Shown piece by piece: positions 1-12,387 of a stretch of DNA of 64,000 bases (its first letter is position 1; each line of letters starts with the position of its first letter). Under the pieces are notes generated by a model that searched no databases, was not told where the DNA came from, and saw only the letters and a list, made by a program, of their open reading frames with translations. The position numbers were made by a program, and so were the translations under genes. Source of the stretch: Schistocephalus solidus (lineage: Eukaryota > Platyhelminthes > Cestoda > Diphyllobothriidea > Diphyllobothriidae); NCBI GenBank assembly GCA_017591395.1, contig WEDG01000729.1, positions 1 to 64,000 of the forward strand, read 5' to 3'.

Positions 1-173
1 TCGAGATTGAGCCCCAAGGCACAACGTTACGAGTGAGTTCTGTCAGTACCTACTAATGTTTTCATCCTTGGAGTCTGCGGTCCGAAACAGTATGGAATTG
101 TGCTGGACTCTGTAGCGACTCTCCCAAACCAAAGGTGTCCTGCTTTTCTCTCCCAAGTGGGGTCCTCATTTCG

Positions 174-346
174 CTGCTGGACTGTCGTGCTGACTGCTGC
201 TCCTCTGCGGTCTGTCTGACTGCGACAGTCCACCCACCGCCTCCTCGGTCAGCGAGGAAACAGGGGTGGCCACGACAGCCGCCTTGAAAGCCTCGCTTTC
301 ACTCCGCGCCCGCCTGTCTGCCCTTCCTGCGCATCGCTGCCTTCAC
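174..346 (+). pseudogene. UBR exon 8 copy in block A, both splice sites lost
   Basis: The sequence matches exon 8 at 46,882-47,113 in opposite orientation. The acceptor AG of block C is CG here (tttcg), several indels shift the frame, and the exon breaks off at CGCATCGCTGCCTTCA, joining straight to intron sequence caaacaaagagtgg. About 450 bp, including the exon end and the splice donor, are missing. It cannot be spliced as in block C. Confidence 0.75.
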
Positions 347-1372
347 AAACAAAGAGTGGTAAAAGCAGTATCCGCTGAGAAAGATAGGCCAGCCCATGTA
401 CATATAAGAAAATTCCCACTTTAATAGAGGAGAAGAAAGGGGGTTCAAATGATAAAACCCTGAGACGGTCCCCGATATCTTCTAGTATTAAACCCCACCG
501 CAGTAATCCCGTTAATCGAGCATTTCAAAACGTTTGTCCCGTATTCCTGAGATATTGCCAAAGTAAAAATTGATTTCTGATTTTAAAACTACCTTGTGAA
601 TTACATGCAGTAAAACCACATATGGTGTGCTAGGGTACCCGTTTACGATCCTAGTTCACGTTGTTGCTTCCATTCAATTCTCCGAAACTATGCGAACCTC
701 CCACGCCTTTGGACTGGTAAGCATACGTTGGGAGTGTGGTGTAGGTGTTCATTGGGAAAGCATAACGGTTTATTTTTAACATTTGTGACCGAATCTCAAT
801 TGGTCGCTGGTCGTTCTGTACAGCTTCATTCAGTTCAGATCCTTCCTATGCTAGATTTTCCAAGTAACTGCTGTTTCCCTCCAGTCTAGCTACATTTTCA
901 CTTCCGACATTGTGCATTCTATCGTGAGAAGTACAATCGTGGAAAAGCTGAAAATGAACATTCTAGGCTTTCATTTGCTCCGTTCTTTTATGAGGAAAAG
1001 AATTAAAATTGCAGTCGCTATGCGAGGATCGAAGCGTGAGACGTGAGCCACGATCGAAACTAGCATCTTCAGTCGTGCGAGAGACTCAATTTATCTCGGC
1101 TTGCGCTCGCTTGCCATCGAGCTCACATCTGGAAATGGAGACGAGAAATGGGAGCAGGGCGATCCCAATGGAGACATCATTAGGGGCAGATTCCCCGGCA
1201 GGTGTCTGATTTCTGCACCGATAAATATTCTGACGCCAATATATCTTCCTCCTCCCTTGCTTCTGGTTTAATCACAAAGCTTATCGGTACCCTGGTGAGA
1301 TCGACTTGCCAGCCATCCACCGTATCTTGGCCGCTGAGTTCGTTTAACATGCTTTTGCGCAAATCTCTACAG

Positions 1373-1718
1373 ACAAGCCGATTGATGAGTTCATCGTCCT
1401 GCTGGCTTACCTGGGCTTGCCACTGGGACCTGAAGACCTGCTCGCTGTACCTCTCGTAGATTTCGATCTGAACGATGCCAATGAGGCACTCAGTGAAATC
1501 CCGGAATGATTCCCCAGTTCTTTGGCACGTCTCACATCACCTCATGGTGTCTTGGTGGGTGCGCTCACACAGTCAGAACCTCCTACTCCAGACTGCGCCA
1601 ACAGTTGACGCCTCGGGAATTACAGTGAGTGCACTTTTGCCCGAGCCGCAGATTTGTGTGCATCTCATTCGCCTGCCTCGCACGTTAGTCTGTTTTGCCC
1701 TGGCGGGCCGAATGGAAG
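1373..1718 (+). pseudogene. UBR exon 9 copy in block A, frameshifted, donor lost
   Basis: The acceptor ctctacag is kept, but numerous indels break the frame (for example in the KSQRND and LITSW regions). After GAATGGAA the donor gtaagt and about 190 bp of intron are missing; the sequence continues with gctagtttctgtgaacg, which in block B lies further into the intron. Confidence 0.78.
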
Positions 1719-2135
1719 CTAGTTTCTGTGAACGTTCCTTTTTGATAGAAAATTCAATTCTGCAGCGTTGGCCATCAACAACTTCAACCGCCGCGCTGGC
1801 CCGTGCGCCTTTGTCGTTCGAGAAAGATTGTGGAAACTTGTCTCCTCGTTCACAGGTTGCATGGAGGACCTTTGAGAGGGGATGGCTCCCGCTTCTTGTC
1901 TATCCTTCTATCAGCCACTAGTGCAACAAGGCACAGTGGTCGACAGGTTGACCATTTTTCTTCTTTATCCAATTTTTGCACTTTTGCCTGATTCTCCTGC
2001 CGTTAGGTTTTACCGTTCGAGACACTACGTGGCTCCGTTTGTCTTCTCCAAAAGTTTCCTGCGATATTGTTACAAGATGCTGCCACTCTGCTGTCCATTT
2101 GCTTCAAACCACTTGCTTCATATCACACTTTTAGA

Positions 2136-2453
2136 AATGAACACCTGAAGCCAGCGCTCCCTTTGTATTCGAGCCTCGTGCCTGTTTGTGGCACAGTCGC
2201 GTCGTTCCTCTCTACCCCAACTCCGCAGCAATCAGTAGCATTGGGGCTTTGACTTTCGCCATCCACGCTTTCGGCTCAGAACGCCAGAGCAGCGACATGC
2301 AAATCCCATCGCAGGCCGTAACCATGCAGGTTACGCATTCATCCTTCTGCTGCAGATGGGTAACCTCTCTCCTCTCCGACCATGCCCGACAGATCACCAA
2401 GTTTCCAGAGCTCTACCGAGATGAGTTTGGTGAACCCGATACCCACCCTGAGG
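2136..2453 (+). pseudogene. UBR exon 10 copy in block A, frameshifted
   Basis: Homologous to exon 10 in blocks B and C: the CLVCGT region, the HAGYAF region and YRDEFGEPDTH can all be recognised but lie in different frames because of single-base indels. An extra C near the end turns DTHLR into DTHPEV. The donor gtatga is still present. Confidence 0.78.
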
Positions 2454-2501
2454 TATGAACTACTAATGAGGCCGAAGGGCGACCGAAAAATTAATAGCTC
2501 G

Positions 2502-3735
2502 GGTTTTCTATTACGATAGTTTCAGATAGTCTTTGAAAAATGAAGTGAATTCTGTACTGATTTTTCATTTTCTTCAGTCAACTGCCCATAAGTGTACATT
2601 TCGTTCGATGTGTTTGGTAAAACCTTCAAAAATAATATATTTCTTAAAAGTATTTACCGAAGTAGCGACTTTTTGGCCTTTCTTTCAATGCAGACGAAAT
2701 TCTAGATTATATTTTGCAGACTCACTTAACCATGCGAAAACTCGCAGCCGTGAAAAACGAACGTGCACAACAAAAGCCGGAAAATATATGCCTATAATTA
2801 GGTACGAAATTTCTATAATAAGTTACCGTTTTTAAAAGAGTGCTTTAGTTAGATGTTTCGCTGTCGAATGCCTGCGTAATTAACGTTTTTCCAAAGTGAA
2901 TTCAAAGAGTGCTGGAACCCTTTGACCAAATTTTCGACTTCACTTAAAGGTTGGGATGCAATTTCTGTTGAAAAATTAAATAACTCACTTTTATATTTCT
3001 TTTGAAGCCTTTTTCGATATCTTTGCTTACTCTGCAGTCTAGTTCTGCTTTCAAAGCACAGAGATTGGCCGATCTTTGCGATAACATGTTAATTTTTCGC
3101 CCCTTTTCAGGTTTTCTTATTAATTTATAGTCAACTGCAGACCGAAATTGTCTTTGCAGTTTCGCGTATCCCCGGACAGCGAAAAAGTCGCAGTCGTATC
3201 ATCGCGTCTCGTATAGTATGCGCGTTTAAAGTCCTAACTATCGGTGGTAAAACAAAAGTACATTCACAAAGTTTGACTACAGCGTTTTCGGGATAAAACG
3301 TCATACCTTTGCAAAACGTGATTTTTAAACTAAATATGCCATCATTTTTCCGAAAACAATGTGAGCTCTCAAAATCTGCATTTACCTGATTTTTCTTTAA
3401 AAAGAAGACAAATTTTGCGTTCTCTGAAGGATATATTCAAATTATTCCGCCTTATATTAATGTTCATTCATAGTACTGCACACAGAAGCAAAATGGCTTT
3501 GATCTGTAGTCCTGCTGTCCTCGTAATGAAAATTCCTGGATAGCAAGAACGACGTCGGCTGCTCGTTTTAGTCCTGCTTTTCCAGAATTAAACTGATCTG
3601 AGAGGTGAACTCTTTATTAGTACACATGTGCGCATCGTTTATTTACATGAGCAGGAGCTCACACCATAAAATTCGCCTGCCTTTGCTACTACCTCGAAAT
3701 TCTGATGTAGGCATTTTATGAGCTAAGCACAATCT
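2502..3735 (+). repeat. AT-rich module, copy 1, upstream of a LINE
   Basis: Starts gttttctattacgat and is homologous, in the same order and orientation, to 54,157-55,030 inside UBR intron 6. Recognisable matches include the stretches around the tagtcaactgcagaccgaaattgtctt and aaaacgtcat motifs. No convincing ORF. In both places it is followed directly by LINE sequence. Confidence 0.75.
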
Positions 3736-3744
3736 ATCAGCAGA

Positions 3745-6700
3745 TTGTGTGTGTAGCCGGATTGGCAAGGGATGTAGGTACTTTGTTGTGGCACCACACA
3801 GATGCATTTTGGTCGCTCCATTTGTCTCTGTACAGGTGGTGGGTGCTCCTGTGGCCGCCTCTAACTGTTACTCCAACTCTCGCACCTGTGGTCTTCGAAG
3901 TTCGGTTCTTCCTCGGCGGCTGCACTCGGGCAACCGTCACGACCGGCGGGCTAGCAGTGGGGTCTCCCGGTGTTTGTAGTGTGTCTCCGTCACTCGGTGT
4001 CGTCTGACTCCAAACTCCTACCTCTCAGAGTCGCTGCGGCGTGCGACAGCGGCTTCGGGTAGGCGTGGTTGGCTAACGGTTAAACCAGGTTGGTTTTTGG
4101 CACTTTCAAACCTGACCGTTGCGCATATGGGAGTTTTCCGGCGGTACGATCTGGGATGTCCGCGCGGCCCATATGGACAGTGACTGTCGTCTTTCCTCGG
4201 GGAAGGCTAGAAAAGAAAAGTGCTTTAAAATTGCTGGTTATCGTCTGCGCTTCGCGGCTCCGTCGCGTGCTCGTCAGGTCATCGCACTACGTTGGGTCGT
4301 GAAAAGCTCAGGCAAACGGGTACGTGCGTCGTCCCTCGCCATACCGACGCCGTGCAACGAAAGTCGCTACACGTCAGCGGCCTGGAAATGTTCTTTCAGC
4401 TGCAGACCAATCCTGGGAGCAACTGGCCTTGACGGGACGGCGCTGGAGCTCTCGGGAACTGGCGCTGCTACAGGGTGGAAATTCACTTTCTCTCAGCGAG
4501 ACTTCAAGATTCTCTGGAGCTGGTTGAGGTGGGTGCCGGCTACTACACCTTCTTCTGGAGCGGCCGGCCAGCAGCAGAGTATCGCGATGCTGGTGTTGCC
4601 TTTGCCATCCGTAACGACAGCCGTGGGACGTCTGCCTGCCTCGCCGCAGGCAGCAATAATATCGCCTGATGAGGCCTCACGCCTGCCTTCTTTCGGAACG
4701 GGCCGGTTCGCCACCGCATCGTCAGCGCTCACGCTCAAATGACGAGCCTCTGATTCGGCCGAAGGATACTCTACTGAGGACCTTGCACGCCTTGCTGGCG
4801 ATCAGGCTGTACCGAAGGACAAAGCACTGATCCTTGATGGCGGTGGACGCGCCGCCTCGGGACGGCGTTACCGCGCTGCCGGGCAGGGATTGCTGGGTCC
4901 CCATGGTCTGCTGGCATGTAACGATAACGGCCTCCTTCTTCTGCGCACGTGTGAACTTTTCCGTCTCCTGCTGACCAGCGCAGCTTCCTGACGCGGGAGA
5001 AGGTCGTGATGAATGCACCGGTCGCAGGCGCTGGCATCTGCTGAGCTATGTTCTCGTTCTCCGGGAGGCGAGATTGACGGGACGCGCTGGTAAACCAAGG
5101 CGTCCTTGATGCCGATGGTTTGGACAGACACCACGTCAGTCATCTCCCAGTGCAGGCTCCTGACTGCAACCCCCGACAATGGCCTTAAAAGGTAAGAGGC
5201 CGCCAGGCATGATTGAATACCATTTCATTAAATTCTGCCTCGCTCGCTGATTTGATTTCGGCAAAGTGCAAAGCACGAGACAAATTGAGGACCTGCCATG
5301 CTCCAGATGATATGCTGCTTACCGTGGAGACAGGATGGTCGTCAACTGCAAAATGTCATCCAGTCGCAGTTCTCGAGGTCCTTTGGGACGCTAACGCCGT
5401 CGACTTACGTGACTGGTTTTTGACGACTGACGTTTCCGACACCAGCCGCTCTGCTTCCGCGGAGAAGAGTGGATCTGGCTACTAAAGCCTGCATGGACCT
5501 TTCGACTGACCACCAGCTACAGCAGTACCGGCAGCCTGCTGGCGGCTTGTACAACAACGCGGAGCTGGCAGTTGCCCGATGATCCGGAAAAGGAAGCTGA
5601 GGAAATCCAGGGTATGCTGAGACTGCGTGAAATGAAAATTTTTCCGAAGCGTCAGCTGGGACTCGCACCACTGCCTCAGCTCTGACGGCACAACACCGCT
5701 GACAGAGAAATCGCGAAAGTCTGGTAAGCGCTGGGCCGGGCGCTCCCGAGAGCAGTCCCACTACTCATCAGCCATCTCCGAGCTGCCGTGACCGCTCCCT
5801 CCGGTAGGATACGAACAATGAGCCTGGATCCCGTACCGCCTTCTCTACCAGAAAGCGTCGGGCCGTGCAGCAGATTTCCAGCCGGTAAATACACCGATCT
5901 GACCTGCAATCCCACCGGAAGTCTCCATAGCGCGGTGAGCCCCGGCTGATGTGCAGAGCTCACAACACTGCTTCCAGGAGATGTGGCAGCCAAGGGCAGG
6001 AGTCCTCCAGGTTTCCAGGGCGCGACCATCGTCCATCTCTGCAAACGGAAGGGGGAACCGGCAACTCTGTGATAATCACAGAGGCAGCGTCTGCGACAAT
6101 AATGGCGGGAACATCTTTCGCCTGCTATGCTTCTCGCACGCGTACTTGGCGACCACTTCCAGAGCAGGGCCTGCTCCCGAGAAAGTCATCTGTGGCTCTG
6201 CCTTTCGCGCGAACAACCGGATGTTATGCTTTGCTGCCCGCCAGCTACAGCATAGGGTGCTGGGAGATTGCGAACTCACCTATCTTGCAGCTGCGTTCGC
6301 TGGCAGCTAGCGCCTTGGAACGCGGTGAGTCGAGCGGACCGTGGAAAGAAGTTGTGCAAGAAATTTGCTGTCACTGAGGCAGGATCTGCACGGACGCTTA
6401 CGGTGCGTCAGCTTTCATGACGGGATGACGTTATGCGTCACTGACAATGGGACGGTATCGAAGCATTCGCAGTGACCAACGGAATGAAAGCAGGGCTGCG
6501 TGCTGGCCCCACCCTCTTCGGTCTCATGTTCTCGGCTATGCTGATGGACTGCCTAACGTGATGAGCAGCCTGGTATCCGCATCGCCTGCAGCTGACGGCG
6601 AGCTGACACAGCGTGTATGCGGGCTCCATCGTAAAGATACCGTGCGTAAGACCTAGGGCACCATCACCCGCAGCAGAGATCATCGCCTCCACTGCCCTCA

Positions 6701-7245
6701 CGCATCCTCGCGCTCACACTACTCGGGCCTATTCTGGTCTACACGCGCATCCATGACGAGATTTGCCACGTGCCGATAACACCGATACACCATGCACGCT
6801 CCGCTATTCTGAGCGCCACAGCCACCCCACTACCATGAATGCATACAGCCTCTACCGATTTCCTCCTACCCACTCGCGCCCCGCAGCGCAACTCACGCAT
6901 CGGTCGGTGGGTCACCTGCGAATCCATCGCACGGGCCTATTAGGACACGTGCGCGACAACCTCCGGGTACACCACGGAGCTCGCTATATCAGTGCACACT
7001 ACCTACACTAATATATCGACAACACCCTCACGTCACTGTTTGCAGGTATACGACGGTTTCCGAGAAACCCTGGCGGATACGCGCGATCCGTCAACCAATG
7101 CACCCTCACGCCTCACATCAAACAAAATGACCGGCTTGGACAGTGGTCTAATGGGTAGTGGGGAAGATGAATCGACGAGCTCAGCGCGATTTTCCTCCTA
7201 TAAACGCAATCTGACGCGCTTTGAAACTATCACGGTGCGCTAAAA
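3745..7245 (+). mobile_element. Decayed near-full-length non-LTR LINE (endonuclease, RT, C2H2 fingers)
   Basis: The plus strand carries a LINE of the same family as the minus-strand one at 16.2-19.7 kb. In order: a 5' region (3,745-3,990) matching 19,710-19,510 reversed; an AP endonuclease remnant (LVEVGAGYYTFFWSG, RDAGVAFAIRND at about 4,500-4,640; NDNGLLLLRTC near 4,930); RT fingers (FQGATIVHLC and NLCDNHRG region, 5,990-6,080); motif B KQGCVLAP at about 6,490; and finger sequences near 6,880-6,960 (THRSVGHLRIHRTGLLGH). Every domain is split by frameshifts and stops, so it is dead. Clade is probably RTE-like by the shape of the RT C-terminus; I am not certain. Confidence 0.75.
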
Positions 7246-7250
7246 TCCGT
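6880..7250 (+). repeat. LINE 3' end shared with block C
   Basis: This terminal LINE segment, including RIHRTGLLGH and the stretch of 'cgacaacaccctcac', is the reverse complement of 42,560-43,085. In block A it is joined to the whole element; in block C only this part remains. Confidence 0.7.
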
Positions 7251-8470
7251 GGCTTTGGAAGGATGCCAACTAACGGGATAACCTCGGACCGCGTGGTCAA
7301 GCGCAGTAGTAGTTTTGTGCGTGGGTAGCGGACTGCGAGAGTCCAGGCTGCAATGGCGCCTTCTTAATGTAGGCTTTTTATGGCACTCCACTCAGTGGGA
7401 TCCGAGCCGGTGTCGGTGGTATCGCCCAGGGCGGCTCCGGTCGCGCCAGCCACCTACGCGCACTCTCCAGCTCCGGTCTTCTTGACTTTGTTTTGACACT
7501 GCGTCAGGTGGGGAGAGAGAGTGCGTAGCTGTACGCGCAAGTGCACTATCCGCTTAAAACTAATTCGCTGCAGTGCATCCGTCCCTGCACCACCTGGTGA
7601 TGGAGCATACGGTGGACTTCGTCGAAATCGACGGTCAGACTGTCATGGTGTAGCTGTTGGCTACTCCGTTTCTCCGAGGCTGGTTGTGCCCGCTTCGTTT
7701 GCAGGTGAGAGGAGGGACGCATCTTTGTGCTTTATCGAGTGGAGCGAGAACTGCAACGACTCCCGAAGGTTCTTGCGGGCGTCAAAGACTCGTTGGACCT
7801 GCACTTACATCTCCTTGCTTTGTATTATCGTTGTGAGGTCTGAAATGTCTCCCATGAACTGAAAACGGCCTTCTTTTCAAAGCAAGATCGCCGTGCGGAT
7901 GCATCAGTTGCATGCCAGGTGAAAGCGGTTACTGCCCGCGGTCGATGTCACCCTAGGCAGAGTTGAAAGGGAGAGTGTGTATTATTATTATTGGTTATGA
8001 GAAAAGGACGTCACTTCTTGGTTTTTATGCAGATTGCTGCATATCCCTGTCGTGTTATTTGGCCTGGCTGTTTTCGTCCAGCCGTGGCGGCAAATTCTCC
8101 TAGTTATCCATCACCAGCCGGTTCGTCATCGACTCGATGCGTTTACTCAAGTCGGTTCAGCTTGATCTTGACATCGAAATTGATAGCGCCAGTTGGCCGT
8201 CTCTCATGTCATGCTATTAAACACGCCTCACTCGAATGCGCGCGTCACCCGGATGTCATCGAAGTTGGAGTCTGAGTCGCTCCTCCAGTCCAGTTTGTCC
8301 TGCTGGCTAAATGGGCTCTCTGCCAAAGTGTTAAGCAGCAGCTGATCACTTAGCAAAATCAAAGCTGGTCTGAGGTGAGGATAGCTATTAAAGCATAATT
8401 AACAATAACGCTGATTGGGGTGACCTGCCGAGATGCAATTTAGTGACTGGTCAGTAACTCTCTATAATTC
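7250..8470 (+). repeat. LINE 3'-tail / SINE-like repeat and UBR intron 10 sequence (block A)
   Basis: Contains a GC-rich repeat (7,290-7,640) also found at 15,450-15,840, 32,775-33,160 and, reversed, at 42,120-42,540, followed by sequence shared with 26,640-27,200 and 41,045-42,110. It lies between UBR exons 10 and 11 of this block. No ORF here is credible. Confidence 0.65.
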
Positions 8471-8479
8471 TCTTTTCAG

Positions 8480-8567
8480 GCGTGGATGCCGCTGTTTCTG
8501 GACGAAACCGCCTATCGGAGATTGAATGAGACCTGGCTGAAGCTTAGAGCTATTCAGTCTGCCCGTG
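8480..8567 (+). pseudogene. UBR exon 11 copy in block A, frameshifted
   Basis: The acceptor attctcttttcag is intact, but one C is missing from the GGATGCCCGCTG region and another from GCCCCGTGA, so the frame is lost and the native stop is out of phase. The rest of the exon (LFLDETAYRRLNETWLK) is recognisable. Confidence 0.78.
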
Positions 8568-9840
8568 ACCCGCTTTGCTTTCACGCAGGAGAGCTCGAGA
8601 ATCACGTCACACCTGGAGCGCCAGACTGATGGTGCTTATCAGATCAGCGTGTTTTTAACTATCTGGGCTCTTTTCCCCATTTCCGCTAGATTGCTCAACC
8701 CGTTTTTAAACAAGATATCATTTTTCAAACCTGCTGCTCCTCTGTCACCGGTTACACACCTGCCTCTAGCCAGACCTATTTTCTGACATTATCCTGCCTT
8801 CTTTCCCAGCGCCTGTAGGGCTTCTTAGCATTCTTTTCCGACTCCTCGCACCGGTACAAGAATTCGTTTGCGCACTTTTCAGAAAGCGGGGTAGATGTTA
8901 AGTCTGGGTTTCTGCGAGGTGTGAGTCTTCAACAGACTGGACACACGCACACAAATAATTTGAGTTTATTTCCCGAGCTCATACTTCTGGGCCAAATGTG
9001 CTGAAGAGGCCATTGAGAGTATGAGGATGACCGCCCAGCGAACAGTATGTCCATAATTTCGTAGCCTGCTAGGCAGGCGGGTTTAATTTCGGCTTTTCGC
9101 TTCTTGTATGCCTTGCACTTTGCATCACATGGGCACGGGCTTGGTGCTTCCATATCCCTGTTTTCCCCGACATCGACATGCTGTAGACCTTCGACATATT
9201 CAGAAGCGTGATCTGTGGAATGATGGCTGTAGGATGGTACAAGGACTTCAATATATTTCAAAGTCGCTTCTGGACGCGTATCGAACCTTGGGGATTTTTC
9301 TGTGCCTTGGGGATGCACAGTACTTCAATATTCGTTTCTGATTCACGCAATGGCTGTGTACATTTCGCTATGGGCTTTTCTGTCCCCTACATTCCCTTTG
9401 TCGAGGAAAATGGTTTGTTATAATTACGTCATACGGCTATGGCATCTATCTTTTGGGGCAGCTGTGACATCGGTATCGTGGTGAGGCTTTGTAATCTTCG
9501 TTTAGTAGTCTCGATTTGAGATTGTAGGGATCGCTGCCCAAGTTGAGTGCCTTCATGAGTGCGGGTTAGACTCGAAGGTCTGTTCAGCGTACCGCCTGCA
9601 TAAACGAGACAACAGAACTTAAAAGCCACATTTCCCACAACCATGTCTACCTTTTATGTATTTTATGTTAGTTGATCGGTTAGTTGGTTACACGGAGACA
9701 TGCAGTTTTGTAGAAAAGGTAGAAAAGCTAAACATGAGTGAACAAATCGAGCATAGCTTTGTCGGCTCACCTGCCAATGTGTCAGTTTTCTAGACTGAAA
9801 TTCTGAACTCAGTGGCAATGTCTTTTTCCATTTTTATTTC
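8568..9840 (+). other. Sequence downstream of UBR stop in block A
   Basis: Reverse complement of 40,930-39,680. It includes a 129-codon minus-strand open frame (8,929-9,318) whose counterpart in block C is 40,290-40,559 plus strand; the two disagree in frame, which argues against coding. I recognise nothing else here. Confidence 0.5.
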
Positions 9841-9940
9841 TGAATAGTTCATATGGCGTCACACCTGGATCACGTGGACGGTATGCGTAGCACCATAGCG
9901 AAAATCTAAAGAGGTTTCACCGTCCCACTTGCTGACTGCG

Positions 9941-10038
9941 CGACCTCGGTGGGATTCGAGAATCCAAGCCAGCAAATGGAAGGCTTTAGTGCAGCCAACT
10001 GCTTTGAGCCAACTTAATTCTGAGGTCACACCGAGCCG
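9941..10038 (-). pseudogene. tRNA-like sequence, disrupted copy (D1)
   Basis: Same tRNA-like sequence as at 27,392-27,463 but with an insertion between the box A region and the 5' acceptor strand, so the cloverleaf ends are separated. Box A-like TAGCTCAGTTGG is broken here. Confidence 0.5.
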
Positions 10039-10187
10039 TTGGTTTATTCACGACTGGGTCAAGTTACCCGCCCTGCCTATTGCAAACGTATGGAATGCAC
10101 TAATTCTGATACAGTAAGTTGACTGCCTTTAACAGGATTTCCTAAGCAATCAATCTAGAATCCACCAGAGGACTACCAGGCACAAGT

Positions 10188-10327
10188 AATCAGTAGAGGA
10201 TTTTTGGTGGATTTGAATAACTCCGCTGGCTAGAGCGTTTGCATATCTAAAGCTTCCCCTTGTTGGCCGCCGTTTTTACAATTGGATCAATAGAATTATT
10301 CAAATCGGCCAAATCTTCTACTAATTT
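10188..10327. repeat. Stem-loop repeat with tRNA-like centre (D1)
   Basis: Arms at about 10,188-10,222 and 10,293-10,327 are imperfect inverted repeats of about 35 nt. Between them is a box A-like CTCCGCTGGCTAGAGCG. Same structure as at 27,624-27,764. Confidence 0.6.
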
Positions 10328-10329
10328 CC

Positions 10330-12360
10330 TTATTTGATATTAACTATCGGAGTTCTGCGTTCCTTCTCTCGCTAGGTTTCCCCAACTTCGAGTTTCTCTT
10401 TCCATTTTGAGCAAAAGGATTATTTGTCTGCGTGGTACTCTCGTCTGCCGCCGCCCCTCCCAGCCCGAAATTTCGTCGTAACCCTTTTTCTGCCTTTGTC
10501 CCCTGCGCCGCTGTTTCCTAACTTACTTCCATCGTACTGACTCCTGCTACCATTAAGCACTATCCCTGACCACCTGAAAAGCGGGTACATATGGCCTGGT
10601 CCTCTGTGGGGATGGAAGTCTTAAACTGGGTGGGCAAACTCAAACAGATAACTGGGTCTGAACGGGCAATCAAGATGGACAACCGCATATTTATGGGTTA
10701 GTTCTAAAGAGAGGATAGGGATGACTTAAATGGCCGCCCAACGAGCGTACATGTCATAAAAGTGTGCTGTGTGGGTTTGGGTTGTATTTTGCTTTTATTT
10801 GGTCAAAATTTTCGCATACATGAGGCTGCGGCGGCTACATCATGCCTATTCACCATGACTTCAACCTGGTGTAGAGAGTCGACATTCGGATGCGCGCTCC
10901 ATGGAATGGTTGGCTTCAGGGCGGTTTAGGACTTCGTGATTTTTCAGTTCCTACCATATGTCTGCACCCGCCCGGACAATAAGACCTTTGCAGAATGGCT
11001 GCCCTCAGATCGGTGTAAGAGTGCGGTGGAGGGAAAGTACTCTCAAAGTAATGCAAACCCAATCAGGCATGTATACGCGTGTTGTAAACGTGCTGCCGTG
11101 ATCAACGATAGGTAACCGTTATAAAACTGAAGGACCAGCCCGAACGATATAGACACCCAGCGCCACTGTTTTGAAGCATTTGCCATTTTCGATTATAGCG
11201 TTTCGGCTAAGCCGGCGGCTGTGGAGATCACATTATAACCAATAATACACCCAACCCGTTCCACAAGGGAGAAGCCAACGGCATCTGGAGCAGCAATTCT
11301 CTATTCGCTACACAAGGGCAGGTTGCTGTGGGAATGGCTGGTTGCTTTTTGGAGCATAGCAGCGTCCGTTTGCTGTGCGGACGTTCAGCGGTATATTGGC
11401 GCTTGCTTGTCGCATGTCCGAGTCGGCACGAGGTGCGAATGGTGGGGCATGGAATCGATTGGGTCACGCGCCTAATGACAAGGGTAGTTATCAAACCAGG
11501 CCGGGCGACGTGCGGAAGATAGCCCTGGCGTGAGTGCAATCATGACTCAGCTCACGTCAAGTCGTGAGTGGATGACAGTGCGCTAGCGGGTGTCTGCAGA
11601 TTAACACGGTTGTCACGGCAGCTCGGCTGGAGAAAACGGACAGCAAACAAGCGGGGCATGGAGGTGGCTGCTACAGGGTACTACTACACCAGCATTCTCG
11701 CTCGCTCCGATAGTTTATATTAGAATTCACCCAGCCTGGTAATCGTTTTGACTTGGTCTCCTATAGGCTTGATGAGAAGACGCACCTCTTTTTCCAAATT
11801 TATTTTTATTACTGGTACATCTAGCTCTGACCTGCTGGGCGTGCTGCCGATTTACAGGCTCGGTACTAACTGCTCCAAATTATCTTTCGTCAAACTTGAT
11901 GAAACTGTCACCTCTTGTGTTTACCATTTCGTAATCTGGCATGATCAGTAAAATATCGCCACTTATTTTCTCGCTACGAAGCTGGTATACGGAATAAATT
12001 ATATGGAAGTGTTAGGACTATACCAAATTTTTCCCCGGCCCCCTTCCTCTGTTTAGAGCAGCTCCTCACAGATTTTAGGTGCTGAATCGTCTGTTCACAT
12101 TGAGATATTTCAGTTTTGATAGTCATGTGTCCTCTCGAGACCTTTGGTTATCGACTCTGATGTTTATCACCCGGTCGACCAACAACTCTTCATCTCTCCC
12201 GGTCTGCTTCCATACTGCAACGATTCCTGCTAGAGAATGCAAGCGTTCCTCCAACCGTTGTTTCTTTCTCCCTGAACCTGCACACTACTCTCTTTCCCCT
12301 TTTGCTTTGAGTCTTAATATCCCGCGGTTTTGTGCTAAAAGATTATTCAAAAGGCGATAA
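10330..12360. other. Unassigned sequence in D1
   Basis: Homologous to 27,770-29,740 but with many indels. A minus-strand frame near 11,228-11,539 and its counterpart at 28,693-28,920 share pieces (ADSDMR, RQYTAERP) but not a common frame. No domain recognised. Confidence 0.4.
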
Positions 12361-12387
12361 CTTCTTTTGGCATACGCTGCTTTTAAT

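Larger units (their letters stand above)
1..9840 (+). repeat. Block A: inverted, degraded copy of UBR 3'-end unit with a LINE insertion
   Basis: Positions 1-2500 and 6,880-9,840 are the reverse complement of 47,281-43,100 and 43,085-39,680. Between them lie 2,502-6,880 (a repeat module and most of a LINE) that C lacks. Compared with B and C the block has very many 1-2 bp indels spread over coding and non-coding sequence, as in an unpolished long read or an old pseudogene. It lacks the Penelope-like fragment that B and C share in the exon 9-10 intron. Confidence 0.85.

Noticed and set aside
1009..1459. Overlapping short frames in block A (and 24,043-24,297 in B) upstream of exon 9
   Set aside because: They lie in UBR intron 8, differ between copies by indels and have no domain.
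8929..9318. 129-codon minus-strand frame downstream of UBR in block A
   Set aside because: The homologous sequence in block C (40,290-40,559) is open only in part and in a shifted frame, so coding is not supported.
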